From contig NMRB01000667.1 in the NCBI GenBank assembly GCA_002633025.1, positions 4,874 to 68,873 of the forward strand: 64,000 nt of DNA, in the 5' to 3' direction. The translations under genes and the position numbers were made by a program. Below the pieces are notes generated by a model. That model did not search any database. It saw only the letters and a list, made by a program, of their open reading frames with translations, and was not told where the DNA came from. Of the stretch, positions 33,101 to 41,616 are shown in pieces. Origin of the DNA: Notospermus geniculatus (taxonomy: Eukaryota > Nemertea > Pilidiophora > Heteronemertea > Lineidae). Numbering within the stretch: position 1 is the first letter of the stretch; every line of letters starts with the position of its first letter.

Positions 33101-34823
33101 ACTGTTATTATGTAATTTCAATGAGGAAAGAGCAACAAGAGGAAAGAATGGATGCCTGGAAGTCAAGAATCTGCATAAGATACGGCGCTGCAGAGAAATA
33201 TTACCAGGGGCCTGTTTCATAGAGTGACTTTAAGCTTACCCTTACTTTAACCAAATGGAAAATGCATTAAGTTAATGGTGCCATTACATGTAGCTTGAAG
33301 TCACTTTATGAAACAGGCCCCAGGAAAATTTTTCTCTACCGGTATTCTCTAGTCTTCCTGTTCAGGAGTCATTTTTTCTGAAAGGCCCACTTCACATGAT
33401 ACTATTATCATGATCTTTCATGCACCACAACCTGCTGACTCCACAAGCAGGGTTTTCAATACCCTTAATGAATTTGCCCATTGCGCAAGGAGCGGAGTGA
33501 GCAAGCGCAACATAGCGGCCTGCATCGGAAGACAATATGTAACATACATAACCAGCAGCGATCTGTTCAAAATGATATACCGGTAAATAATGCAAAATGC
33601 CCAAAGCTTCGGCTAGCCCACTTGAACATTTTATCCCAGCAAGATGCAGAGTACACCAGTATCCCTCTTCCAGACATGATGTGTGTTTTTACCGCTGCTT
33701 CACTCAGAGATGAATAGTTTTTCATCTTTTCTTTAAAATATTCATCTGTTTCAAGTGTTTCAGCAACTTGTATCAAATAGTGGAAGTAACTTGTATCAGC
33801 CTTTAGAAAAGAACAGGATCAAATGAAATAAGAGTACCGGTAATACAAGGTGCTTAGCTGTAGTAGTAGTATTATCAACTGCAGTTTTAGTTAATCCACT
33901 ATGAATTTCACAATTTTTTTTCTGCAACAAGACCTTATAGGTCACTGCAATCTTTTTCCTTTGCTGCTGCAATTTTTTCTGCAACAACACATTCTTTCGG
34001 TCGTACTAAATACTGCCCGGTACTCCGGTACTGCCCGGTACCGCCCGGCGCCAGTTAATCTGCTGCCCGGTGGCTGTGTTGCTGGTTTTTATCTTATAAA
34101 ATGGCCCTACATGTATATGTCTCAGAATATTGTTGCAATGGTGTAAACCTGCACTGCTTTGAAGAAAATTAATGAAATTGAGGATTATTTTGGCTTTTTC
34201 GGGTCAAATTTAATTGCCGACAAAACCTTACTTCAGACTAGTTCTAGTTCCAACAGTGCCGCTGCAGTCCCGAATGGCGCCACTGTTTCGCTCAGAAATA
34301 TTTTGAAGAAATGGTTAAAATTTCTTTTCTAAATCATTACTTTACTGCTGGATGATTGCTTAAACTTTTTTAAAGATAAAAACCGGCAACATGGCTACCG
34401 GGCAGTAGATTAATTGGCGCCGGGCGGTACCGGGCAGTACCGGGAGTTACCGGGCAGTAATTAGTATGACCCCATTCTTTGGGTCACTGCAATTTTTTGT
34501 GTAGGGCCTACAAAACGTACTTGTTTTCTGACGGTTTTTTAAGGATTACATCTATATTCAGTTCATGATACAGGAAGGATAAATGCTATTTGTCACAATT
34601 TTGAGACATTCCTCTTCCACCTGTTCACTGTAACAAACTGGGTGAAACTGATTTACTTCTTTTTTATAGGAATACTTACATCATCAGCAGCATCTCCTTC
34701 CTTTGTATTTTTTACATCCTCTGCAACTTTACTGTTAGGGTTGACAGGTGGACACACAATGGAGGGAATAATTGCCAACACGGTCCCCAACACAAACACA
34801 AAGTTCATCTTCTCCCCCTTCAT
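24182..34823 (-). CDS. NUCB: Nucleobindin (nesfatin precursor) with six tandem core exons
   Basis: Minus-strand exons: 34823-34680, six homologous exons (33800-33693, 33076-32933, 32439-32329, 32222-32103, 31078-30971, 29860-29759), then 27302-27176, 26298-26195, 26088-25903, 25703-25554, 25325-25143, 24692-24591, 24262-24182. With every exon used the product is about 589 residues, and with one core copy about 394 (human NUCB1/2 are 461/420). The start MKGEKMNFVFVLGTVLAIIP is a signal peptide. HLEFVSHNVRTKLDETKRR keeps the dibasic site that ends nesfatin-1 in vertebrates. A charged helix (KEHERREKMNKMDNDHRKKA) follows. Two complete EF-hands are DTNSDGYLTADE and DANKDGAISMEE. The C-terminal leucine-zipper/Gln-rich tail of vertebrates is absent. 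Nucleobindins are Ca2+-binding Golgi and secreted proteins that also bind G-alpha. The homology call is very sure; how the six exons are spliced is not known. Confidence 0.93.
26820..26911. mobile_element. Palindromic mariner-like MITE
   Basis: TACAGGGTGGGCCAGAGAAA at the left is exactly mirrored at the right (TTTCTCTGGCCCACCCTGTA). AACAATAG and CTATTGTT pair further inside. The TA borders and ACAGGGTGGxCCA terminus fit Tc1/mariner-derived MITEs. It lies in a nucleobindin intron. Confidence 0.8.
28940..28940. other. Single ambiguous base (N)
   Basis: One N inside a nucleobindin intron. No effect on any exon. Confidence 0.95.
29335..29415 (-). mobile_element. Degenerate tRNA-derived SINE fragment
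   Basis: On the minus strand TGGCTCAGTGG (A box, 29413-29403) is followed about 33 nt later by GGTTTGATTTC (decayed B box, 29370-29360). Lies in the nucleobindin intron between the last core exon and the nesfatin-end exon. Confidence 0.5.
30189..30290. mobile_element. Short inverted-repeat element (MITE)
   Basis: TCCGTTCACGCGATTTTCGAG pairs with the right end CTTGAAAATCGCGTGAATGGA. About 100 bp long, between nucleobindin core exons 5 and 6. Confidence 0.65.
31522..31867. mobile_element. MITE with AGGGGCCGTCTC termini
   Basis: The left end AGGGGCCGTCTCAAAATTG pairs with the right end AATTTCGAGACGGCCCCT. Subterminal AAAAAAAGATGAA and GAAGTGACTTCATC also recur inverted. Between nucleobindin core exons 4 and 5. 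Confidence 0.8.
33207..33321. mobile_element. Palindromic MITE, GGGCCTGTTTCAT termini, CAG duplication
   Basis: GGGCCTGTTTCATAGAGTGA at the left mirrors TCACTTTATGAAACAGGCCC at the right, with CAG directly outside both ends (3-bp duplication of CWG type). The bordering GGGCC terminus and CWG duplication resemble the element at 1506-2063. Between nucleobindin core exons 1 and 2. Confidence 0.8.
33998..34472. mobile_element. Non-autonomous transposon A, TACCGGGCAG subterminal repeats
   Basis: Ends CGGTCGTACTAA and TTAGTATGACCC, flanked by CATTCTTT on both sides (33990-33997 and 34473-34480, 8-bp target duplication). Both subterminal zones are arrays of (A)CTGCCCGGTACCGCCCGGCGCC in inverted orientation. 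The 252-bp core (34116-34367) is shared with transposon B. It lies in nucleobindin intron 1. Confidence 0.85.
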
Positions 34824-35167
34824 TCTGGAACTTGGAAGCGAATAATTTCTTCAGAGTGGCATAATAATTGAATTCAAAATTGAAAGATTAATTGACCATT
34901 CGTTCGTCCAACTGTCTGACTTTGATAGGCCTACTGGAGTTTTTAGTCTACATGTATGCTACCGTACACTAGGCCTACAGCCAGGGCTAGGCCGACGCCG
35001 AGGCGCTAGGCCTACCGGTACAGCTACCTAGGCCTAACCAGCTAGGCCTACACCCACTCTTACCCGTTCCGATCCGTGGTAGTGGGGAAAACAAGGATGG
35101 GTCGCGATCTGGGATCCGATGGATGATTCATTGATTGGATTGGATGGTGGGGGGGGGGCTAGAAACA

Positions 35168-35276
35168 GTCTTGTCGAACCGATCTTCACCAAAGTAGTTC
35201 ACGGAGCAATATGGCGCTGTCCGATATACGTCAGAGTTACGATGTTGGCACGAATCGTTCTCTGACGTTCAGATTG
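35168..35276. repeat. 109-bp duplicated segment, copy 1 (pre-insertion form)
   Basis: Matches 39053-39161 at 108 of 109 positions (single difference at CACC/CATC). Copy 1 has an uninterrupted left border AACAGTCTTGTCGAACC. Copy 2 has a palindromic element inserted at GTCTTGTC. Confidence 0.9.
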
Positions 35277-35579
35277 AGTGAAGCCGGTACGGTGCGCCCT
35301 CTATTATTTAGATTTGTAACCACATTCTGGTTCTATTGCCTAACGACAGATGGCGCTGACGGTGTTCAGCGCCATCTACCATGTCTACTGTTAAGCAGTT
35401 GAACGAAAACTACATGCCAGGACATGCGGAGGACAGTCAGAAAATATCCAACTTTCCACTTCTGTAACCTTATTTCCTGATTTTTTTTAATACAAAATGT
35501 ACAGGGCATTGATAAGAGAATGCATACTGGGTAAGATTTATAACCGTTTCCATGAAGCCGCAGTAGCCCACAGGAGTTC

Positions 35580-36059
35580 CGGTCCTACTAAACAGCGTCA
35601 GCAACATATTTTAGCGTCAACAAGCGTCAGCAACATTAAAGTTGGCGTCAGCAAGGTTTTATAACATCCTCAGGGCGCCCTATGTCTCAGAATATTGTTG
35701 CAATGGTGTAAACCTGCACTGCTTTGAAGAAAATTAATGAAATTGAGGATTATTTTGGGTTTTTCGGGTCAAATTTAATTGCCGACGAAACCTTACTTCA
35801 GACTAGTTCTAGTTCCCTCAGTTGCCGCTGCAGTCCCGAATGGCGCCACTGTTTCGCTCAGAAATATTTTGAAGAAATGGTTTAAATTTCTTTTCTGAAT
35901 CATTATTTTACTGCTGGATGATCGCTTAAACTTAAGTCTAGGCCTATTTCAGTGTCCAAAAAGCCTTCCTGAACATATAAAACCTTGCTGACGCCAACTT
36001 TTAAGTTGCTGACGCTTGCTGACGCTAAAATTTGTTGCTGACGCTATTTAGTAGGACCC
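35580..36059. mobile_element. Non-autonomous transposon B, GCGTCAGCAA subterminal repeats
   Basis: Ends CGGTCCTACTAAA and TTTAGTAGGACCC, flanked by CAGGAGTTC on both sides (35571-35579 and 36060-36068). Subterminal zones are arrays of (TT)GCTGACGCT in inverted orientation. The core 35681-35932 is nearly identical to transposon A core 34116-34367. No ORF. Confidence 0.85.
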
Positions 36060-36369
36060 CAGGAGTTCGTCTACAAGATTGAGACTGAGAGACCCTTTCA
36101 TGCTTTACTTTGAGACCCTTTTGAGACACCCTTTAGCACTGTTTAGTATAGTATTATGCATCCCCTCTGTAGTATAATACATAGACAAGGACTACCACAG
36201 AATTTGAGGCCCCTCCGCTTCGATGCGAAAAAGTCACAAAATCAGGCAAATCAAGCACCGAAACCACTACCTACGTGTTCTATTCATCGTATCCATGACG
36301 TAACTCCGACAGTGTCCGCCATTGCTGACGTCGCAAGGGTGGTGGGCAAATGACGCAAGGGTGGTGGGA

Positions 36370-36461
36370 CTGAACATATAAAACCTTGCTGACGCCAACT
36401 TTTAAGTTGCTGACGCTTGCTGACGCTAAAATTTGTTGCTGACGCTATTTAGTAGGACCCC
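36370..36461. repeat. Solo right end of transposon B
   Basis: 92 bp identical to 35969-36060 (GAACATATAAAACCTTGCTG ... TTTAGTAGGACCCC), 401 bp downstream. Represents a truncated copy or a local duplication. Confidence 0.85.
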
Positions 36462-36838
36462 ACAAAGCCCTACTGAAATTGGGCCTCCCAGGCAAGCATG
36501 AGGCGGTCAGAAAACCATTGCCCGATCAGAATGCAGCATATTTAGGGTGTGAATACTAAATAATTATGGTCCCTACATATCAATGTATATGTAGGGACCA
36601 TCTTGATATCACTGGGTAGGTAGGAAATTTTTATTTCTTTCTTTCTTTCTTCCACACTCAATTAACACACGATTGCAAGAAAACTGCTCAATGACCTCAA
36701 AATCAAGCAGTACCATCGAGTAGTCAAACTTGTATCCAGGTCTGAAAGGTTAGATAGTTTAAAAAAACTTAACTTACAATGGTTTTTGAAGACTGTTTTA
36801 TTCTGAAGTGATGAAGATAAATAGCTCCCTCAGTTTTT

Positions 36839-36856
36839 AGCTCACCGTGGTGAGCT
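36839..36856. repeat. 18-bp palindrome AGCTCACCGTGGTGAGCT
   Basis: Perfect palindrome followed by a (GTC)n-like run (GTCCGTCGTCGTCCGTCGTC) and CCGTTAGCAGGGCACGTTTC. I recall this composition from interspersed repeats of marine invertebrates, without a firm family name. Confidence 0.45.
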
Positions 36857-37099
36857 TATACAATGGTTGTGCGTCCGTCGTCGTCCGTCGTCGTCGTTGT
36901 CCGTTAGCAGGGCACGTTTCATAACCGCTGAAGCTATTGATCTGAAACTTGGTACATATATACCCCTAGGTCAGATGATCGGCATCGCCTTCGGCGATGA
37001 ACCAAGGCGAGTTTTACGCCTCCTGTGTGTTTATAATCCTTTTTGTGACAGTCCTCCAGGCACCTGTGGTATTACACAGTGGTAGGCCTAGTGGACCAG

Positions 37100-37290
37100 C
37101 TCAGGCCCTACCATCATCATCATCATCATCCATGACACATGAGCATTCATGTGAATGTGAGCAGCATACCTGCATGCAGATGCAGCATGGATAGCCTATG
37201 TGATGGTGGTGAGGATCAGCACATGATGATCAGGATGTGCACATTTTCACAAGACAAGATAAGATCATGAGATGATGATCATCATCATGG
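37100..37290. repeat. ATCATG/ATGATC-rich tract
   Basis: Begins with (ATC)6-like ATCATCATCATCATC and continues as irregular GATGATCA, CATGAGC and GCATGCAGATGCAGC repeats. Confidence 0.6.
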
Positions 37291-37941
37291 CGGAATGGTC
37301 GGTCCAGACTCGACTCCACCAACCATCTCATCTGTCTGGTCTTACCAAAATGTGCCAGAATTACCTTTCTGAAAGAATAAACCGATGATCACTGTAGGCC
37401 TAAATGATGCAGAAACATATGGTGAAAAAGCATGAAAAGAAGAAGGTGTACGTGTATTTTAAACCCGGAAGCACTTGAGCGACACCTGTGTCTGAAAATG
37501 ACACCATTCATGCAGTCTCGCGCAAACACTTCAAATCAGCCAATTTCCTCCGCACGGTGACGCCAGGCTTACACCTTTGCCACCAAGCACCCTCATCACC
37601 CTGCGCTTTAGCGCAGGTCATATTTATAACGCTTAAAATCACTTTAATTTTCGTGAAATTAACTTGATAACTTAAAACATGTCTATTTAGAAAAGAATTT
37701 TGATCAGAACCAATATATTGTGCAATTTATCGCGTTCTAAATGGCGCACTATTTTTCCGTGCAAGGGCACTACATGGCGGCGTAAACCGGCCAGCAACCA
37801 ATCAGAATGTTCCGATTTTGAGTGACATGTGGTTGGTAAACAATAGCACGTGGGTTTGTTCTGTCAAATTCAAAATGGATGTCATGGATGTACGTAGGAT
37901 GTACGTGAAGGAAGCCGTTCACACACTGTGGGCTATGGGAA

Positions 37942-38392
37942 NNNNNNNNNNNNNNNNNNNNNNNNNNNNNNNNNNNNNNNNNNNNNNNNNNNNNNNNNNN
38001 NNNNNNNNNNNNNNNNNNNNNNNNNNNNNNNNNNNNNNNNNNNNNNNNNNNNNNNNNNNNNNNNNNNNNNNNNNNNNNNNNNNNNNNNNNNNNNNNNNNN
38101 NNNNNNNNNNNNNNNNNNNNNNNNNNNNNNNNNNNNNNNNNNNNNNNNNNNNNNNNNNNNNNNNNNNNNNNNNNNNNNNNNNNNNNNNNNNNNNNNNNNN
38201 NNNNNNNNNNNNNNNNNNNNNNNNNNNNNNNNNNNNNNNNNNNNNNNNNNNNNNNNNNNNNNNNNNNNNNNNNNNNNNNNNNNNNNNNNNNNNNNNNNNN
38301 NNNNNNNNNNNNNNNNNNNNNNNNNNNNNNNNNNNNNNNNNNNNNNNNNNNNNNNNNNNNNNNNNNNNNNNNNNNNNNNNNNNNNNNNNNNN
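37942..38392. other. Assembly gap (451 Ns)
   Basis: Run of Ns. Any open frame spanning it is artificial. A near-identical 109-bp segment occurs on each side of this region (35168 and 39053), so a haplotype-duplication artefact is possible. Confidence 0.99.
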
Positions 38393-38829
38393 GTATATAG
38401 CGGATTAAGTTCGACCACCATATGGTCGGTGATCAGGTCAGAAGTGATGCGGTTGTAGCATTGCGCAGACTAGAAATAGTTCCCTTATAATTTTTTATTT
38501 AACTGATGTTGTGTTTGCACAAAATGAGTTATTTCGCAATAAATATTTATATAAAAACGTTTGAGTGGTTAAACTGTGCATTTTGCAACGATTTTTATTG
38601 AAAAATTCGTATGCATTAGGTGACTGTTTCTCCCTCCCCACCTCGATCACGAAACAACAATGGCCGCCATAGCTTCACCACTTGAGAAGTTCAACGTGCT
38701 GTTATAGCGTGACTAACCCTTCATCAGGTAAGGTAACATGCTTCAACTCATTTTTCTATATGTAGCAACATTCACAATGCCTAATTGGTGACTTAGATCA
38801 TTCAAATAGATAGTTTGAACAGTCTTGTC

Positions 38830-39052
38830 CACAGGGACTTGAGGCATGCATTGCAGGGGTGGTGGGCGTGTTACAGAGGTCCAATAACACACCCCCGAGT
38901 AATGCCCCGGTATACTAACGTATACCCAGTAGAAAAATATTATTTTTCTACTGGGTACGTTAGTATACCGGGGCATTACTCGGGGGTGTGTTATTGGACC
39001 TCTGTAACACGCCCACCACCCCTGCATGCAATGCATGCCTCAAGTCCCTGTG
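38830..39052. mobile_element. Palindromic hAT-like MITE with 8-bp target duplication
   Basis: 223-bp near-perfect palindrome. The left end CACAGGGACTTGAGGCATGC mirrors GCATGCCTCAAGTCCCTGTG, with the axis at AAATAT|TATTTT. GTCTTGTC flanks both ends (38822-38829 and 39053-39060). The uninterrupted paralogue at 35168 has a single GTCTTGTC, which confirms the exact boundaries. An 8-bp duplication and a CA-G-G terminus fit hAT. Confidence 0.92.
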
Positions 39053-39161
39053 GTCTTGTCGAACCGATCTTCATCAAAGTAGTTCACGGAGCAATATGGC
39101 GCTGTCCGATATACGTCAGAGTTACGATGTTGGCACGAATCGTTCTCTGACGTTCAGATTG
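39053..39161. repeat. 109-bp duplicated segment, copy 2
   Basis: See 35168-35276. Contains GGAGCAATATGGCGCTGTCC and GACGTTCAGATTG. The two loci diverge completely after the final ATTG. Confidence 0.9.
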
Positions 39162-39373
39162 CACATTGAGACACATGTTCTAGAAACTTGACTGGGAGCA
39201 ATCGAGGGCGCTATACATTAACTATAACAGAATTCCCTTCTTGAATAATGTGGTTTTAGGATTTGATAGCCAAAACTCCTTATAATCTAAATACGAGGTA
39301 GCCCAGAGTTCTGTAGGGAGGCATATGGGAAAATTAACCTTGCGCAAGACTGCCAATATATGTGGTTAATCTA

Positions 39374-39777
39374 ATAGCGTGTTCGATAACTTACACGCGC
39401 TTACACCGGCCTGGCACGACAGCGTTTTATTTACCGGAAGTTCTCCAAGTCGGGCCTGTCGCGCCAGGCGCTACTAACCCTACCCCTGGAGCCGGTTACT
39501 TCGGGAAGTATCCCAGGATGCAAAGCATGACGTCACTTCCGAATGTGAGATGCACACAGCCCGCACATACATCAGTGTGTACATCGGCGTGCAAAAGAAA
39601 TCGAACGCTGTCGTGTTAACACGAGTAAAGTGTCATGGCGGAAAATCAGCCAATCAGAGCGCATCCGCCATGACACTTTACTCGTGTCTAACACGACAGC
39701 GTTCTTTTATTGGCCTCCAATGCGCATGTCAGAGAAAGCGCTAGTGCCTGGCCGGTGGAAGAAATCGAACACGCTAT
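39374..39777. mobile_element. TIR element, ATAGCGTGTTCGAT termini
   Basis: ATAGCGTGTTCGAT (39374) and ATCGAACACGCTAT (ending 39777) are perfect complements. CACCGGCCTGGCACGACAGCG and related blocks recur. An internal palindrome (39602-39704) has arms GAACGCTGTCGTGTTA... and ...TAACACGACAGCGTTC. No ORF. Confidence 0.8.
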
Positions 39778-40372
39778 AAATGTTGGAATCTAATCAGCTG
39801 ATTGGTAACTGCCACCTCGATAAATGTCACAAAAAAGATCACCCATATGTGACCCAAGTTCTTCTGTATCAGTTAAAATATTGAATCCATGAACCGAGTG
39901 CCAAATATACTAGGCAATAACTCAACAGACGAAATTGATGGCAAACAGGCCTAACGGTCAACGTTACACTCACAGGACGCGGAAACTGGCAAAAATCTGC
40001 ATTGTCAAAGAGTATAGCCCTCTCCTTGGCCCTTTCTGTCATAAATTACGAAGAGCTAGTCTGACTGGGGATAGAATCTGGAATGTCAGAGGCCCCAATG
40101 TTTCCAGAGCCCCGACAAACTCCTCCGCAGTGCCGTCGCATTCCGCATTTTCTGATGCTCTGGAGCCCCGACTGCTACAGTGTGGGAGTGGGAGTGGAGG
40201 TTGATCATATCCCTCCATCATTATCTTCACCACCACAGTCCAAGAACTGTTTGTCCTGTAGGCCATTCAGCCATTGTTGATGCCATGCTTACCATTCAAT
40301 TGTTAAAATGCATATTAAAATTCACTGTAAGAAGACGACAACACAAAGAAATGTACTAAACCATCATATCAA

Positions 40373-40378
40373 TTTATT
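40373..40378 (-). terminator. Candidate MED25 polyadenylation signal (AATAAA on minus)
   Basis: TTTATT on the plus strand, 563 bp beyond the MED25 stop. It gives a plausible 3' UTR length. Not verified. Confidence 0.45.
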
Positions 40379-40940
40379 CACACTTTTAAATATGATCACA
40401 TCATGAACAGAACTGTTCAGATTTTGGTTTGACAATGGGACACATTAGTCTGTAAATGCATATAAATGCACATGCTTCATGGCAAAACTCTTGAATAGCA
40501 GTGGTAGGGACCTAGAAGTACTTACACGACTTAACTTTACACTTTCACTGGCAAGGTCTCACTCTGTCAAATTTAAAATAGTACATCACCCCTGCCATAC
40601 AAAGGTATTCATTGGAAAGCTCTCATGGAGTGCTTTTCAATGAATACAGAACTTTTAATGAGAAGGTAACTTTTTCAAATTTTACCTGGTTTTTCTCAGA
40701 GGTTGATTGAACATTTGTGTAGTACCATGCCCCTTCCTTGTGGCAAAAATCACAAACAAAATAAATTAAGCTACCGGTACTTAAAAACAATTAGGATTTT
40801 CAGCCCCCATTTCTTCACTCTCACAAATAGGGTGTGCAACAGAAATCTCAACACTTCATACCAAATGTCTTTGATATGGTTTTCATGGCACATATACTGG
40901 GAGATCGTATACCATGTATACCAAAATAAAACCTTAGGCC

Positions 40941-41584
40941 TCACAAAAGGTCAGGGCCAAGATTGAACTCATCAGGTTTAAAACCCCCTGGTGGTACCTG
41001 CCCCATCCCTTGCAATGCCTGTTGGCCACCAGGGGGCATTAGGCCTGGCTGACCCTGTGCCATTGGCGCCCGTGCTCTTTGTTGTTGTTGTTGTTGTTGT
41101 ATCAGCATCTGCTGTTGTTGTCTAAGTTGTTGTTGTTGCTGGAAGAGAGAGTTGAGAATACATGCAAGGAACAAAACCACGAATTGTTGAATTACTGTTC
41201 CCTAAATGGGACCCCCATCCATTCCAATGCAACAGCAGGCCTTTCCTTTTGAGGCGTGCTAAAATGTGCATGTGCCTCGCAAACAATAGAATTTCTATTG
41301 TTTGCGAGGCACATGCACATTTTAGTGCGCCTCAAAAGGAAAGGCCTGCAACAGCTGAATGTGCTTACGAATTTGCCAGAACTGGACAGAGAAAAGGACA
41401 ATCAATCAGTATTACCGGTAAGTCACTTTCCCCAAGTGACGATTATAGTACTGCACTATTCTATTTACTATTTAACACAAGATGATGCTCACTAACCTGT
41501 TGGTTCAGTAACAAGTGCCTTAATTGCTGATTTGTGGGCTGTTGCTGTTGTTGAGTCATCTGTTGTTGTTGCTGCTGCTGCTGC

Positions 41585-41616
<32 letters not shown>

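Larger units (their letters stand above)
29759..33800 (-). repeat. Array of six homologous phase 0-0 exons (nesfatin-core repeat)
   Basis: Each exon encodes 34-48 residues with the pattern LEYxRYLKEVxxxLExDxxFxxK. In transcript order the starts are ADTSYFHYLIQVAETLETDE (36 aa), DDLEYSRYLKEVLHEINNDE within a 48-aa exon, RDLEYGRYLREISQMIQDDP (37), INSLEYVRYLKEVANMVHSD (40), ISRLSYEHYLKEVTSVLEED (36) and ALGLEYEKYLREVFTTLEED (34). Every copy has its own AG acceptor and GT donor, is a multiple of three, and is open. The introns between them are 616, 493, 106, 1024 and 1110 nt. The copies are highly diverged at DNA level, so they are old and selected. Vertebrate nucleobindins have one such exon. 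Confidence 0.9.
34824..40940. other. Spacer between nucleobindin and MED25, transposon-dense
   Basis: Includes the nucleobindin promoter side (GGCCTA/CCGGTA-rich patch 34920-35060, poly-G run near 35150), a duplicated 109-bp segment, transposon B and a solo end, an ATCATG-rich tract, the assembly gap, a palindromic hAT-like MITE, and a TIR element at 39374-39777. No exon recognised. 40373-40940 is best read as MED25 3' UTR. Confidence 0.5.

Noticed and set aside
37818-38458. Long open frames crossing the N run on both strands
   Set aside because: They are produced by the 451-base gap and contain no real sequence evidence.
38815-39150. 111- and 97-codon open frames on opposite strands with the same internal peptide
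   Set aside because: They are the two arms of the palindromic MITE read in both directions.
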